A stretch of 5,752 nucleotides of DNA. Source: an uncultured Clostridia bacterium (GTDB lineage Bacteria > Bacillota > Clostridia > Oscillospirales > Acutalibacteraceae). Numbering within the stretch: the first letter of the stretch is position 1; each line of letters opens with the position of its first letter. The stretch lies in assembly GCA_958445555.1 (NCBI GenBank), contig CAUCSW010000054.1:1-5752 (forward strand). Direction: 5' to 3'. The notes below the pieces were generated by a model. That model was given only the letters and a program-made list of their open reading frames with translations. It was not told where the DNA came from and made no database searches. Positions 5,245-5,752 of the stretch are shown here, piece by piece. Both the position numbers and the translations under genes were made by a program.

Positions 5245-5752
5245 ATGCCTAAGATAAATAAACATAAGTGGAATGCGGCGGACTCGGTCACCTCGGTGAG
5301 GATCGCACTATCGATACTTCTTTTGTTTGTCCCGACCGATACAAAGTGGTTCCTTGTTGTTTATACCGCCGCGGGGATAACCGATGTGCTTGACGGTCTG
5401 ATCGCGAGAAAGATCGGAGTCGCGGACGAATTCGGCGCACGGCTTGACAGTATTGCAGATCTGATGTTTTACGGTATAATGCTTGTCAAACTGCTCCCGC
5501 GCCTTTACAGGGCTCTTCCGATCGGCGTGATCTGCGCCGTGGGCGTCGTCCTTTTGCTGCGTGCGGTATCGTATATAACCGCCGCAATAAAGTATCATAG
5601 GTTTGCTTCCTTACACACATGGCTCAATAAGCTGTGCGGTGCATCGGTGTTCTTGCTGCCGTATATTCCGCTTTCCGCCGTCGGCACTTACGGGTGGGCT
5701 GCCTGCGTTTTGGCGTTTGCCGCCGCACTGGAGGAGCTGCTGATACACTTTA
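5245..5752 (+). CDS. CDP-alcohol phosphatidyltransferase, N-terminal 169 residues (cut by right window edge)
   Basis: Integral membrane enzyme that transfers a phosphatidyl group from CDP-diacylglycerol to an alcohol, releasing CMP, in phospholipid synthesis. The family signature is complete: D47, D50-G51, A54-R55, G64, D68, D72, within DVLDGLIARKIGVADEFGARLDSIAD (47-72), with the expected eight residues between R55 and G64. These aspartates bind the metal ions and CDP-alcohol. Hydrophobic stretches lie at about 18-30, 34-46, 74-84, 92-110, 132-145 and 150-168. The stretch HTWLNKLCG (124-132) between later helices is of a kind I associate with generic Bacillota members, not with classical PgsA. 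The acceptor (glycerol phosphate, serine, inositol phosphate or another) cannot be read from this part. The family is usually about 180-240 residues, so most of the protein is present. It is divergent from sigK and under its own vegetative promoter. Confidence 0.9.
   Translation, partial: MPKINKHKWNAADSVTSVRIALSILLLFVPTDTKWFLVVYTAAGITDVLDGLIARKIGVADEFGARLDSIADLMFYGIMLVKLLPRLYRALPIGVICAVGVVLLLRAVSYITAAIKYHRFASLHTWLNKLCGASVFLLPYIPLSAVGTYGWAACVLAFAAALEELLIHF

Noticed and set aside
4881..5252. 123-codon plus-strand frame running into the phosphatidyltransferase start
   Set aside because: It crosses the terminator-like hairpin, the perfect promoter and the Shine-Dalgarno of the next gene, and its Lys/Arg-rich tail comes from the A-rich leader.
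5245..5752. Naming the phosphatidyltransferase pgsA or pssA
   Set aside because: The catalytic signature is shared by the whole family and the acceptor-determining residues cannot be assigned by eye, so the gene symbol was left blank.
1..5752. Mobile element, defence island or CRISPR array
   Set aside because: No transposase, integrase, nuclease or repeat-spacer pattern on either strand; all four genes are standard chromosomal functions.

Overview
The window is a stretch of ordinary chromosome from an endospore-forming, Gram-positive, probably anaerobic member of the Bacillota. It is most likely a Clostridia/Oscillospiraceae-type organism of middling GC content, but that is inference. The signs are a mother-cell sporulation sigma factor (SigK) with its pro-sequence, a Cys-rich bacterial-type alanyl-tRNA synthetase, two perfect TTGACA-17-TATAAT promoters, and Shine-Dalgarno sequences of the AGGAGGTGAT type. 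I see no transposase, integrase, CRISPR array, tRNA, rRNA or phage gene.

Layout. Positions 1-1859 (minus strand) hold the first 619 codons of alaS, cut by the left edge. It has its own perfect promoter (1936-1964), whose -35 box overlaps the stop codon of the next gene upstream, and a short leader with one hairpin and no T-box. Positions 1961-3604 (minus) hold a compact class B penicillin-binding protein of 547 residues. Positions 3605-4119 are non-coding. They hold a candidate promoter with a palindrome for the PBP, a foldable segment followed by T-runs, and a perfect 20-bp inverted repeat downstream of sigK. Positions 4120-4818 (minus) hold sigK, uninterrupted. Positions 4819-5244 are a divergent intergenic region. 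It holds a possible SpoIIID box on the sigK side, a terminator-like hairpin pointing right, and a perfect promoter reading right. Positions 5245-5752 (plus) hold the start of a CDP-alcohol phosphatidyltransferase, cut by the right edge.

Functionally, the PBP and SigK suit envelope and spore-coat/cortex biology, the phosphatidyltransferase makes membrane lipid, and AlaRS is housekeeping. Spacing and separate promoters suggest four independent transcription units, not one operon. I did not find a convincing new multi-gene system. The points most worth checking are non-coding: the palindromes between sigK and the PBP, the alaS leader, the SpoIIID-like box, and the orphan terminator. Two protein oddities are KTA in place of KTG in the PBP and its high cysteine content. 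The ORFs antisense to alaS, the PBP and sigK are shadows.
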